Below are positions 6,468 to 13,592 of a stretch of 27,483 nt of DNA, one piece after another. The notes below the pieces were generated by a model. That model had not been told where the DNA came from. It saw only the letters and a program-made list of their open reading frames with translations, and made no database searches. Source of the stretch: a virus; IMG/VR virus record IMGVR_UViG_3300032242_001999, positions 1-27,483 of that record. One strand, given 5' to 3'. The position numbers and the translations under genes were made by a program. Numbering within the stretch: the stretch's first letter is position 1; each line of letters opens with the position of its first letter.

Positions 6468-8357
6468 ATGGGATTATTTGACAATCTTAAACGATTATTC
6501 TCCTCAGATGTCGTTATACGCAATGTAGGAGGTGATGAATTAAGAGTAATAGACACAGATCGTATACAATCGTTAGGTACTTTACAGACTAACGCATTAG
6601 TAGATAGATTTACTAAAATCTACACTACATCTGGTGCTGGAATTTATAACGTTAACAACGTTTACAACTACCAAACATTAAGAGTACAACTTTATACTGA
6701 CTATGAATCAATGGATACAGATGCTATTGTAGCATCCGCTTTAGATATTATAGCAGATGAATGTACTTTAAAAAACGAACATGGTGAATCAATTCATATT
6801 CGCTCAGCTGACGAAAACATTCAAAAAATACTTCATAATTTATTTTATGATGTGTTAAATATTGAATTTAACTTATGGAGTTGGGCTCGTAACATGTGTA
6901 AGTATGGAGATTTTTATTTAAAATTAGAAATTGCTGAGAAATTTGGTGTATATAATGTTATACCATTCTCAGCTTATTCAATTATACGTGAAGAAGGTAC
7001 TAATCCTAAAAATCCTACTTATGTAAGATTTAAATACGATCCAACAAGTGTATCTGGTATAACAGCTCAACAACCGCAATACGCTTTAGGCACAGCTACA
7101 TCAGATATTTACTTTGAAAACTATGAAATGGCTCACTTTAGATTAATAAGTGATGTTAACTATTTACCTTATGGTAGAAGTTATCTAGAACCAGGCCGTA
7201 AAATATTTAAACAAATGGTGTTGATGGAAGATGCGATGTTAATTCATAGAATTGTTCGCGCTCCTGAAAAACGTATTTTCTATATGAACGTAGGTGCTAT
7301 TCCTCCAAACGAGGTGGAAGCATTTATGCAAAAAACAGTACAAAAACTTAAAAAAGTACCTTATGTTGATCCACAAACAGGACAATATAACTTAAAGTAC
7401 AATATGATGAACATGATGGAAGACTTTTACATTCCTGTAAGAGGTAACGACCAATCAACTCGTATTGATACAGCAAAAGGTATGGATTATAGTGGTATTG
7501 AAGACGTTGCTTACTTAAGAGACAAATTATTTGCAGCTCTTAAAATACCTAAAGCATTTATGGGTTATGAAAAAGATTTAACTGGTAAAGCTACATTAGC
7601 TGCTGAAGATATTAGATTTGCTCGTACAATAGAACGTATCCAACGTATATTATTATCAGAATTAACTAAGATAGCATTAGTACACTTATATAGTCAAGGA
7701 TATGATGGTGAAGCATTAACAAACTTTGATTTATCATTAACAACACCTTCTATCATTTATGATCAAGAACGTGTTAACTTAATGAAAGAAAAAGTTGACT
7801 TAGCCGCTCAAATTATGGAAAACAATTTATTACCAACTGATTGGATTTACGATAACTTATTCCACTTTAGTGAAGATCAATATGATGAATACCGTGATTT
7901 AATTGCTGAAGATAAGAAACGTGCTTTCAGAATGAATCAAATTCAAGAAGAAGGTAACGATCCAAATGAATCTGGCCAAGTGTACGGCACACCATCACAA
8001 TTAGCTACCGCTTATGGTAAAGGTAGAGGTGATCAAGATGTACCAACTGGATATAATGAGAAAAATCCAACTGAACCTGTTCATTTAGTAGGTCGTCCAA
8101 AATCATCCACATCAAATATTAACCGTCAAGACAATCCATTTGGTAAAGATCGTATAGGTGCTAAAACATATAGCGCAGCTGGTGAAGATGAAGAAGATAC
8201 TTTAGCGAAAACACAATGGAAAGGTGGTTCACCATTAGCATTAGAAACATATCTTAAGAATAAAAACATGTTCGCTAATATCCCAGTAAATCGTAAAACA
8301 ACATTATTCGAAAACGGTATGTTAGATGAGAATAATATCCGTGAAGAAATTAAATAA
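6468..8357 (+). CDS. portal protein, gp20-like
   Basis: A 629-residue portal protein that would form the dodecameric ring at one capsid vertex and receive the terminase and neck. T4 gp20-type features run in order: DTDAIVASALDIIADEC near residue 90, LWSWARNMCKYGDFYLKLEI, YGRSYLEPGRKIFKQMVLME, RIVRAPEKRIFYMNVGAIPP, and MDYSGIEDVAYLRDKLFAAL followed by KIPKAFMGYE. The last 110 or so residues (after EEGNDP) are a polar, glycine-rich tail that makes the protein longer than T4 gp20 (524 residues). The tail may be a family-specific extension or a protease-trimmed end. It follows the terminase with its own promoter-like motif and probably leads the head-assembly transcription unit. Confidence 0.93.
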   Translation: MGLFDNLKRLFSSDVVIRNVGGDELRVIDTDRIQSLGTLQTNALVDRFTKIYTTSGAGIYNVNNVYNYQTLRVQLYTDYESMDTDAIVASALDIIADECTLKNEHGESIHIRSADENIQKILHNLFYDVLNIEFNLWSWARNMCKYGDFYLKLEIAEKFGVYNVIPFSAYSIIREEGTNPKNPTYVRFKYDPTSVSGITAQQPQYALGTATSDIYFENYEMAHFRLISDVNYLPYGRSYLEPGRKIFKQMVLMEDAMLIHRIVRAPEKRIFYMNVGAIPPNEVEAFMQKTVQKLKKVPYVDPQTGQYNLKYNMMNMMEDFYIPVRGNDQSTRIDTAKGMDYSGIEDVAYLRDKLFAALKIPKAFMGYEKDLTGKATLAAEDIRFARTIERIQRILLSELTKIALVHLYSQGYDGEALTNFDLSLTTPSIIYDQERVNLMKEKVDLAAQIMENNLLPTDWIYDNLFHFSEDQYDEYRDLIAEDKKRAFRMNQIQEEGNDPNESGQVYGTPSQLATAYGKGRGDQDVPTGYNEKNPTEPVHLVGRPKSSTSNINRQDNPFGKDRIGAKTYSAAGEDEEDTLAKTQWKGGSPLALETYLKNKNMFANIPVNRKTTLFENGMLDENNIREEIK

Positions 8358-8362
8358 ACTAC

Positions 8363-8371
8363 ATATTTATA
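8363..8371 (+). promoter_or_regulatory. ATATTTATA motif, candidate promoter
   Basis: Exact motif copy 22 bases before the ATG at 8394. It is framed by a 5-bp inverted repeat, ACTAC (8358-8362) and GTAGT (8373-8377), that could be chance. Confidence 0.5.
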
Positions 8372-8393
8372 AGTAGTATCATTATACTAGACT

Positions 8394-9248
8394 ATGCGTA
8401 TTAAACATAACAAATTTCGTAACACAGGTGTATTATTTGAGCTATTAGTGCGTCAAATCGCATCTGATACGTTAGCTAACGCCGATTCTAAAGCGGTAAA
8501 GATTGTAAAAAAATTCTTTCACAATAGTGAAATCGCAAAAGAACATAAACTTTACCATACTATACTTACAGCACCACGCTTAAGTGAGGGTAAAGCTGAG
8601 GCTTTAATTAATACTACTATTGATTTAGCTAAAAAATTAAACAAAGAGACATTACTTAAAGAAAAATACAACTTAATTAAAGAAGTAAAAAAACATTACA
8701 ATCTTGAAAGTTTCTTTAAGGCTAACGTTAATAACTACAAAACATTAGCGGCTGCTTATACATTATTTGAAACAGCTATGGAGAATAAGTTTGTTGAACC
8801 AAAACAAGTGGTTCTTAACAAGCTTACCCTAATGGAACATATTACTAAGAAAACATTAACTGAAGCACCTGAAACAGATGTTGCCCAAGAATTATCTAAA
8901 GAAGATAAAAATGTTCGTATCTTAGCGTATAGAATGTTAATTGAGAAATTTAATTCTAAATACTCTAATTTAAGTAACCGTCAAAAATCAGTATTAAAAG
9001 AATTTATTAACAATATCTCTAATCCTGAACATCTTAAAATTTACATCAACGAAAACCTTAATAAAGTTAAAACTGAACTAACTACTTTAGTTAAACAAGT
9101 TGATGATAAAACAATTCAAATTAAATTAAACGAAGTTATAAGTTTAATTAAACCGATTTCTAACAAGTCATCCGTAAAAGATGATCATTTAGTTACATTA
9201 TTACAATATCAACAATTAGCTGAAGAAATCAAGAACGTAAATGGATAA
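8394..9248 (+). CDS. hypothetical head-assembly protein
   Basis: A 284-residue, mostly helical, lysine-rich protein that I do not recognise beyond resemblance to unnamed proteins of aquatic T4-like phages. It starts MRIKHNKFRNTGVLFELLVR and ends QYQQLAEEIKNVNG; no membrane segment, cysteine or enzymatic motif is visible. It lies between portal and prohead protease, where T4 carries the small core genes 67 and 68, and overlaps the next gene by 8 bases, suggesting coupled translation. A role in the prohead core or as a virion protein is inferred from this position only. Confidence 0.6.
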   Translation: MRIKHNKFRNTGVLFELLVRQIASDTLANADSKAVKIVKKFFHNSEIAKEHKLYHTILTAPRLSEGKAEALINTTIDLAKKLNKETLLKEKYNLIKEVKKHYNLESFFKANVNNYKTLAAAYTLFETAMENKFVEPKQVVLNKLTLMEHITKKTLTEAPETDVAQELSKEDKNVRILAYRMLIEKFNSKYSNLSNRQKSVLKEFINNISNPEHLKIYINENLNKVKTELTTLVKQVDDKTIQIKLNEVISLIKPISNKSSVKDDHLVTLLQYQQLAEEIKNVNG

Positions 9249-9876
9249 GAAAACATTAAAAGAAAAATTAATTGCTAAACTTAAGCAAGAAATGTCCACA
9301 ACAGGTACAGGTGCTTCTGTAACTCCAGGAGTTGGTGCTGGTGTAGCTACAAAATATGCTTTTGCTCCAAAAAAAGACGGCAACAAAATAGCTAAAGATT
9401 ATATTAAGACATTTGGTGGTACTTTAGCTCCAAAAATTCCTAATCGTCCATCTAAAGCTATGGATTATAAAGAATTATGGGAAGCAGGTGAATATGAATC
9501 TTTAGCTGGTATCTTAAAACAATTAGGCGCTGAAGAAGACGCTGTTAATGTACTTATAAAAGCGGTTGAAATGGGCGCTCTTAAACCAACTGACGCTATT
9601 GAGATTGTTAAAAAAACAGTTAAATTAAACGAAGGATATTCTCAATTTAGAAACGAAACTAAAATGCGTTCTAAACCTGATCAATTCCATCAAGCAGTTA
9701 AACAAGTAAAAAAGAAAGTAAACGAAATTAATCGTTTATTTGAATATATGGATCGTCTAAAAACTGAATTAAGCGAAGGTGAAGCATTAAAAAATAAAAA
9801 ATACACTGATAACGCTATACATCAGATTAAAGAAGAAACCAAAAAATTATTCTTTAAAGCAATAAAATTAAAATAA
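9241..9876 (+). CDS. hypothetical head-assembly protein with Gly/Thr-rich segment
   Basis: A 211-residue basic protein. After an N-terminal helix (MDKKTLKEKLIAKLKQEM) comes a low-complexity segment, TGTGASVTPGVGAGVATKYA, similar in spacing to TGTGGTFAPGTGEQWAG in the major capsid protein. The rest is helical, with MDYKELWEAGEYESLAGILK near the middle and a charged coiled C-terminus. It overlaps the previous gene and ends one base before the next start, so it belongs to the portal-to-protease cluster. It may be a core or decoration protein; no specific function can be assigned. Confidence 0.6.
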   Translation: MDKKTLKEKLIAKLKQEMSTTGTGASVTPGVGAGVATKYAFAPKKDGNKIAKDYIKTFGGTLAPKIPNRPSKAMDYKELWEAGEYESLAGILKQLGAEEDAVNVLIKAVEMGALKPTDAIEIVKKTVKLNEGYSQFRNETKMRSKPDQFHQAVKQVKKKVNEINRLFEYMDRLKTELSEGEALKNKKYTDNAIHQIKEETKKLFFKAIKLK

Positions 9877-9877
9877 A

Positions 9878-10465
9878 ATGGCAGATAATTTTGACATGAA
9901 AAAATTCCTAGTTGAAAATAAATTAGGATCATACTCTAGATTAAAAACACTAAGCGAAGATTTTGCTGATGGTGATGATAGTAAGCATGGTAAACATCCA
10001 GAGGAAAAAGTAGAAGAAAGTCATCCTTCTACTGAGCAATGGTTAGAAGCATTTCATGATGCTTTAGGTATGGATCCTATGATTAGTACTTCTTATATTA
10101 TAGACAAATACGGTCATATGAAACCAGAAGATGCTGCAAAGAAGTTTATGGATGATGCGACTGCAACACAAATGGCAAAAGATAAAGAAAAATTTTCAAG
10201 AGAGACTGGATTAGAGGAAAACCATAAAAGTGAAGTTGAAGAAACTAAAGAAGAAGAACAATTTAGTGGTATTAACGAAAAAGAAGAAGTTAAAGAAGCT
10301 TTAACTCCAGAAATGTTTGAACGTATGGATGCTTTAACAAGTATTCGCGCTAAAATCGCAATGATTAAAGCAGCTGAAATTATGATGACTGAATTAACTG
10401 AAGAAGGATTTGATGTATTAGATATTAGAGAATATTTTACACAATTAATCGCAAACGATATTTAG
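9878..10465 (+). CDS. putative prohead core/internal protein with cleavable N-terminus
   Basis: A 195-residue acidic protein. The N-terminus MADNFDMKKFLVENKLG closely parallels the 3103 protein (MADFDFKKFITEAKLN) and contains an L-V-E site like those cut by gp21-type prohead proteases. The middle is very rich in Glu, Lys and Asp. The C-terminus (MFERMDALTSIRAKIAMIKA and on to EYFTQLIAND) is predicted helical. It is tightly packed between the 9241 gene and a small basic gene, in the place of T4 gp67/gp68, core proteins cleaved by the protease. I infer a core protein or packaged internal protein; the family is not identified. Confidence 0.6.
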   Translation: MADNFDMKKFLVENKLGSYSRLKTLSEDFADGDDSKHGKHPEEKVEESHPSTEQWLEAFHDALGMDPMISTSYIIDKYGHMKPEDAAKKFMDDATATQMAKDKEKFSRETGLEENHKSEVEETKEEEQFSGINEKEEVKEALTPEMFERMDALTSIRAKIAMIKAAEIMMTELTEEGFDVLDIREYFTQLIANDI

Positions 10466-10466
10466 T

Positions 10467-10604
10467 ATGGCAAAGGCAAAGTCAACAGGTAGCAGCCAAA
10501 AACAAGTATTTGGTAAACGCAAAACAGGACCAGGTTCTGGACAAAAATCATTTAACAAACATACTCCTAAACCTAAAACATATCGTGGACAAGGTAGAAG
10601 TTAA
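10467..10604 (+). CDS. 45-residue basic protein with PKxYRGQGR tail
   Basis: A short open frame begins one base after the previous stop: MAKAKSTGSSQKQVFGKRKT, then GPGSGQKSFNKHTPKPKTYR and GQGRS. It is strongly basic, rich in Gly, Lys, Gln and Ser, with no hydrophobic core, so probably disordered and possibly binding DNA or acidic core proteins. Small basic proteins ending in a YRGQGR-type tail occur in related phages, to my recollection without assigned function. The tight packing, the absence of stops and the biased composition support it as real. Its stop codon shares its last base with the ATATTTATA motif of the next gene. Confidence 0.7.
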   Translation: MAKAKSTGSSQKQVFGKRKTGPGSGQKSFNKHTPKPKTYRGQGRS

Positions 10605-10612
10605 TATTTATA
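10604..10612 (+). promoter_or_regulatory. ATATTTATA motif, candidate promoter
   Basis: Exact motif copy ending 3 bases before the ATG at 10616, the same short spacing as at 2540. A transcript from it would have to be leaderless. Confidence 0.4.
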
Positions 10613-10615
10613 TAT

Positions 10616-11545
10616 ATGAAAAAACCAATTAACGAATTAGAAAGACTTAAACTTATAGCGGGTTTAATTAATGAAGTTGAATATAATGAAGCCGCTCATG
10701 GTGTTGTTAAAAAAACATCATTAACTGAAGCTAAAGAAACTAAAGAAGTAACTTTAGATACTGTTAACCCATACGAATATCGTCATGGTTTAAGTCATGA
10801 ACTAGAACAATTAGATGATTATAGTAATGAGGGTTTAGCTAAAGCTAAAGCAATTGTATTAAAAAATTTAAGTAAAGATATTAATTATTACACTACATTA
10901 CTAAATCAAGATCAATCACCATACGAGTTTAAAGCACCTGAAACTGATGCTCCTGGAATGCAAGCTAACGCTGATGGTACTTTGAAAAAAGGTGCTGGTA
11001 AGTTAGAAAAAGCAAACGTTAAAGATAACTTAGGTAAGAAAGAAGAAGGAGATAAAAAACCAAAAGGCGTTAAAGAAATGCCTGATAAAGGTGTTGAAGG
11101 TAAAGAAAAAACCATTAAAGAAGGAATTGAATCAGATCCAGTAAATGGAGATTCAAGTGCTGAAGGTCAATTTAACCAATTAATGTCTAAATATGATTGG
11201 TACCATGAAATGAGTGACGATCCTAGAAAATGGGATATGGGTACTTCAGTTGACCAAAAATTAAAATCATTAGCTAAAACAATCGGTATTGATAAAGCAG
11301 TTGAATTATTTAATGCTAAAGCTCCATCAGATAGAAAAGTAACATCTAACTGGTTTATGGAAGGTAAAGAAGACAAACATTCTAAATTAAAAGAAATGTT
11401 AAAAAAAGGTTTAAAAGAATTAATGCAAGCATCTGATATTCAAGCTGCAAAAATGAGTGGTAAACCAGTTAATGTTTCTAAATCAAACTCTCAAGATATA
11501 AAAGCTTTGCAAACTGCTAAAGTTAACTACACAACTTATGAGTAA
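10616..11545 (+). CDS. hypothetical prohead core protein
   Basis: A 309-residue lysine- and glutamate-rich protein directly upstream of the protease, overlapping it by 8 bases. The N-terminus MKKPINELERLKLIAGLINE contains an I-N-E site of the gp21 cleavage type, and its ERLKLIAGLI segment resembles the RRMQQLAGII at the very C-terminus of the scaffold protein. The middle (about residues 95-170) is low-complexity, charged and glycine-rich. The C-terminal half has a folded-looking region with WYHEMSDDPRKWDMGTSVDQ. I recognise no family. Position and composition suggest a scaffold/core component processed by the neighbouring protease. Confidence 0.6.
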   Translation: MKKPINELERLKLIAGLINEVEYNEAAHGVVKKTSLTEAKETKEVTLDTVNPYEYRHGLSHELEQLDDYSNEGLAKAKAIVLKNLSKDINYYTTLLNQDQSPYEFKAPETDAPGMQANADGTLKKGAGKLEKANVKDNLGKKEEGDKKPKGVKEMPDKGVEGKEKTIKEGIESDPVNGDSSAEGQFNQLMSKYDWYHEMSDDPRKWDMGTSVDQKLKSLAKTIGIDKAVELFNAKAPSDRKVTSNWFMEGKEDKHSKLKEMLKKGLKELMQASDIQAAKMSGKPVNVSKSNSQDIKALQTAKVNYTTYE

Positions 11546-12167
11546 ACAAGTATTAATAGAATATTTTGCATTTAAACCATCGTCTCGTTCTATAAACGAG
11601 GCTAAGTTGTCTACATCTAAAAACTTAATTGTTTCTGGAGTAGTACAACGTGCTGATGCAAAAAATCAAAACGGACGTGTATATCCTAAAGAAACATTAG
11701 AACGTGAAGTTGAAAAATACATCTCAGGTCCTATCTCTGAAAACAGAGCGTTAGGTGAACTAGATCATCCAGATTCTTCTATTATTAACTTAAAGAATGT
11801 ATGTCATAATATTAAAAATTTATGGTGGGATGGTGATGATTTAATGGGTGATATTGAAATATTACCTACACCAAGTGGTAACATACTAAAAGAATTATTT
11901 ATCAATAATATTACTGTAGGTATTTCATCTCGTGGTATGGGCTCAGTCCGCCCATTAGGTGAAGGTACAGTTGAAGTACAAGATGACTTTGAATTATTAT
12001 GTTGGGATTTCGTATCTACACCATCAACACAAGGTGCATTTATGAGACCAGTTGGGTTAAATGAAAATTTCACTCCAGGAATGTTCAAAGGAACAAAATA
12101 CACTAAAGTAAATAACTTAATTTCAGAAATTATATGCAGCCAAACAGGAGTTTGCTGTATTAAATAA
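11538..12167 (+). CDS. prohead core protease, gp21-like
   Basis: A 209-residue serine protease of the T4 gp21 / herpesvirus-assemblin-like fold. Visible features are NGRVYPKETLEREVEKYI, the catalytic His in GELDHPDSS (His77), and the serine in VGISSRGMGSVRPLG (Ser130 or 131), followed by a DFELLCWDFVSTPST segment. It would be built into the prohead, cut scaffold, core and capsid precursors after (I/L)-x-E sites, and then destroy itself. An I-N-E site near its own N-terminus (residues 19-21) could be a self-cleavage site. The start overlaps the upstream gene, and a strong terminator follows, so the protease closes the portal-protease unit while the scaffold has its own leader. Confidence 0.92.
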   Translation: MSKQVLIEYFAFKPSSRSINEAKLSTSKNLIVSGVVQRADAKNQNGRVYPKETLEREVEKYISGPISENRALGELDHPDSSIINLKNVCHNIKNLWWDGDDLMGDIEILPTPSGNILKELFINNITVGISSRGMGSVRPLGEGTVEVQDDFELLCWDFVSTPSTQGAFMRPVGLNENFTPGMFKGTKYTKVNNLISEIICSQTGVCCIK

Positions 12168-12208
12168 AGTTCGCTTAGGACCCCTCCATCGATAGTATCG
12201 TTGGACCG

Positions 12209-12239
12209 ACCCAGCCCCGTAAGGCTGGGTTTCTTTTTT
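12209..12239 (+). terminator. intrinsic terminator after the prohead protease
   Basis: ACCCAGCC (12209-12216) pairs perfectly with GGCTGGGT (12223-12230) around a CCGTAA loop, followed by TTCTTTTTT. Just upstream, CCATCGAT and ATCGTTGG (12186-12204) could form a further hairpin with one mismatch. Confidence 0.9.
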
Positions 12240-12260
12240 GTCGCTTTGATAATTTGTCAT

Positions 12261-12269
12261 ATATTTATA
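12261..12269 (+). promoter_or_regulatory. ATATTTATA motif, candidate late promoter of the scaffold gene
   Basis: Exact motif copy 22 bases after the terminator's T-run and 100 bases before the scaffold ATG. It gives this gene the longest leader in the window. Confidence 0.5.
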
Positions 12270-12281
12270 CACATCCCATAT

Positions 12282-12369
12282 ATGAGATCTCCAATATCTC
12301 ATTAATTTAACATTTATAATCTTATATTGCTTCCCATTTTAATAAGCAATCGAAAGGAGAAATTTCAAG
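12282..12369 (+). promoter_or_regulatory. structured 5' leader with two hairpins and a Shine-Dalgarno
   Basis: Two perfect 7-bp hairpins lie in the leader: ATGAGAT/ATCTCAT (12282-12288 and 12296-12302, 7-base loop) and ATTGCTT/AAGCAAT (12326-12332 and 12344-12350, 11-base loop). AGGAG follows at 12355-12359, 10 bases before the ATG. TCTCC at 12288-12292 is complementary to GGAGA at 12356-12360, so an alternative pairing could mask the ribosome site. It is the only strong Shine-Dalgarno I see in the window. Confidence 0.6.
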
Positions 12370-13566
12370 ATGACAAATCAAGAATTGTTCAAACAAGCGA
12401 TTGCCGACGCTAAATCTGTTCGCGACGCTGCAGTAGCGAACGCTAAAGCTGCTCTTGAAGAAACTTTTACTCCAAAAATCATGTCTATGTTGAATTCTAA
12501 ATTAAATGAGTTAGAAGAAGATATGGAAGAAGAAGGAAAAAAAGTTGAAGAAGAAGGCTACGGCACAGAAGAAGAAGGGATGGAAACCTCTCAAAATTAT
12601 GAGGCAGGTAAACAATACCCTGAAGAAGAAAGTTACGGTTTAGAAGAAACTGATCTTGACGAAATTTTAGCCCAACTTGAAGCTGAAGAAAAAGGCAAAA
12701 AAGAAGAAGGCAAAAAAGTAGAAGAGGAAGGTAAAAAAGTAGAAGAATCTAAAGCAAAAGCTGAAGAAGGCAAAAAAGTTGAAGAAAATTTAACTAATGA
12801 AGCTGAAGCTGATGCTGATACTGTTGATGCTGATGATTCAGCTGAAGACAAAGATTCAGAAGCTGCAGGTGATGATGAAATCACCGAATTAACTGTTGAC
12901 GAATTAAAAGACATTGTCCGCGACGTATTAAAAGACGTTTTAGCTAGTGAAGAACCAAGTGAAGAATCTGGTGAAGAATTAGATTTAGGAACTGATGATG
13001 AAACTAGTAAAAAAGATGATGAAAAAGGAACTGAAGATGATTCTATTTCTTTAGAAGAACTATTAGCTGAACTTGATAAAGAAGAGGAAAGCAAGAAAAT
13101 GGAAGAAACTAAAGAAGACATGGAAGAAGGTAAGAAAAAAGACATGGAAGAAGGTAAGAAAGAAGTTGAAGAAGCTAAAAAAGAAGAAGGTAAGAAAATG
13201 GAAGAAGCTAAGAAAGACTTAGAAGAAGCTATTAAAACTATCAAAACTTTACAAGCTGAATTAAACGAAGTAAACTTACTTAACGCTAAATTACTTTACA
13301 CTAACAAAATCTTCAAATCTAAATCTTTAAATGAAGCTCAAAAAGTTAAAGTATTAAAATCTCTTGATAGAGCAGTTAATGTTAAAGAAGCTAAAGCTAT
13401 TTTTGAAACTTTAAGCGAAACTTTAAACAGTAAAACAGCTAAATCAAGTATTAGAGAATCAGTTGGATTTGCTTCTAAAGCAGTAGGAATTGCACCTACA
13501 CAACCGATTGTAGAAGGCGACTCTGCTATTCGTCGTATGCAACAATTAGCAGGAATTATTAAATAA
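12370..13566 (+). CDS. prohead scaffold protein, gp22-like
   Basis: A 398-residue, extremely charged protein between protease and major capsid genes, the position of T4 gp22. The middle is made of Glu/Lys-rich repeats of the EEGKKVEE type (about residues 50-145 and 235-295) and acidic runs. The C-terminal quarter (LNEAQKVKVLKSLDRAVNVK and on) is a more normal helical domain like that of T4 scaffolds, ending with SAIRRMQQLAGIIK. It would form the inner core around which the capsid shell assembles and then be degraded by the protease. It has its own promoter-like motif, a structured leader and the window's only clear Shine-Dalgarno, which suits a protein needed in large amounts. Repeats make its exact length likely to vary between relatives. 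Confidence 0.85.
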   Translation: MTNQELFKQAIADAKSVRDAAVANAKAALEETFTPKIMSMLNSKLNELEEDMEEEGKKVEEEGYGTEEEGMETSQNYEAGKQYPEEESYGLEETDLDEILAQLEAEEKGKKEEGKKVEEEGKKVEESKAKAEEGKKVEENLTNEAEADADTVDADDSAEDKDSEAAGDDEITELTVDELKDIVRDVLKDVLASEEPSEESGEELDLGTDDETSKKDDEKGTEDDSISLEELLAELDKEEESKKMEETKEDMEEGKKKDMEEGKKEVEEAKKEEGKKMEEAKKDLEEAIKTIKTLQAELNEVNLLNAKLLYTNKIFKSKSLNEAQKVKVLKSLDRAVNVKEAKAIFETLSETLNSKTAKSSIRESVGFASKAVGIAPTQPIVEGDSAIRRMQQLAGIIK

Positions 13567-13592
13567 ACAAAAAATTAAATTAACTTATTAAA

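Noticed and set aside
12168-12208. Possible small RNA or tRNA between protease and terminator
   Set aside because: Only a short imperfect hairpin (12186-12204) precedes the terminator; no cloverleaf or known RNA pattern. No tRNA was recognised anywhere in the window.
12633-13244. Long minus-strand open frame rich in Ser/Phe/Leu opposite the scaffold gene
   Set aside because: It is the complement of GAA/AAA-rich repeats; no plausible domain, start context or neighbours on that strand. The same holds for the other minus-strand frames in the window.
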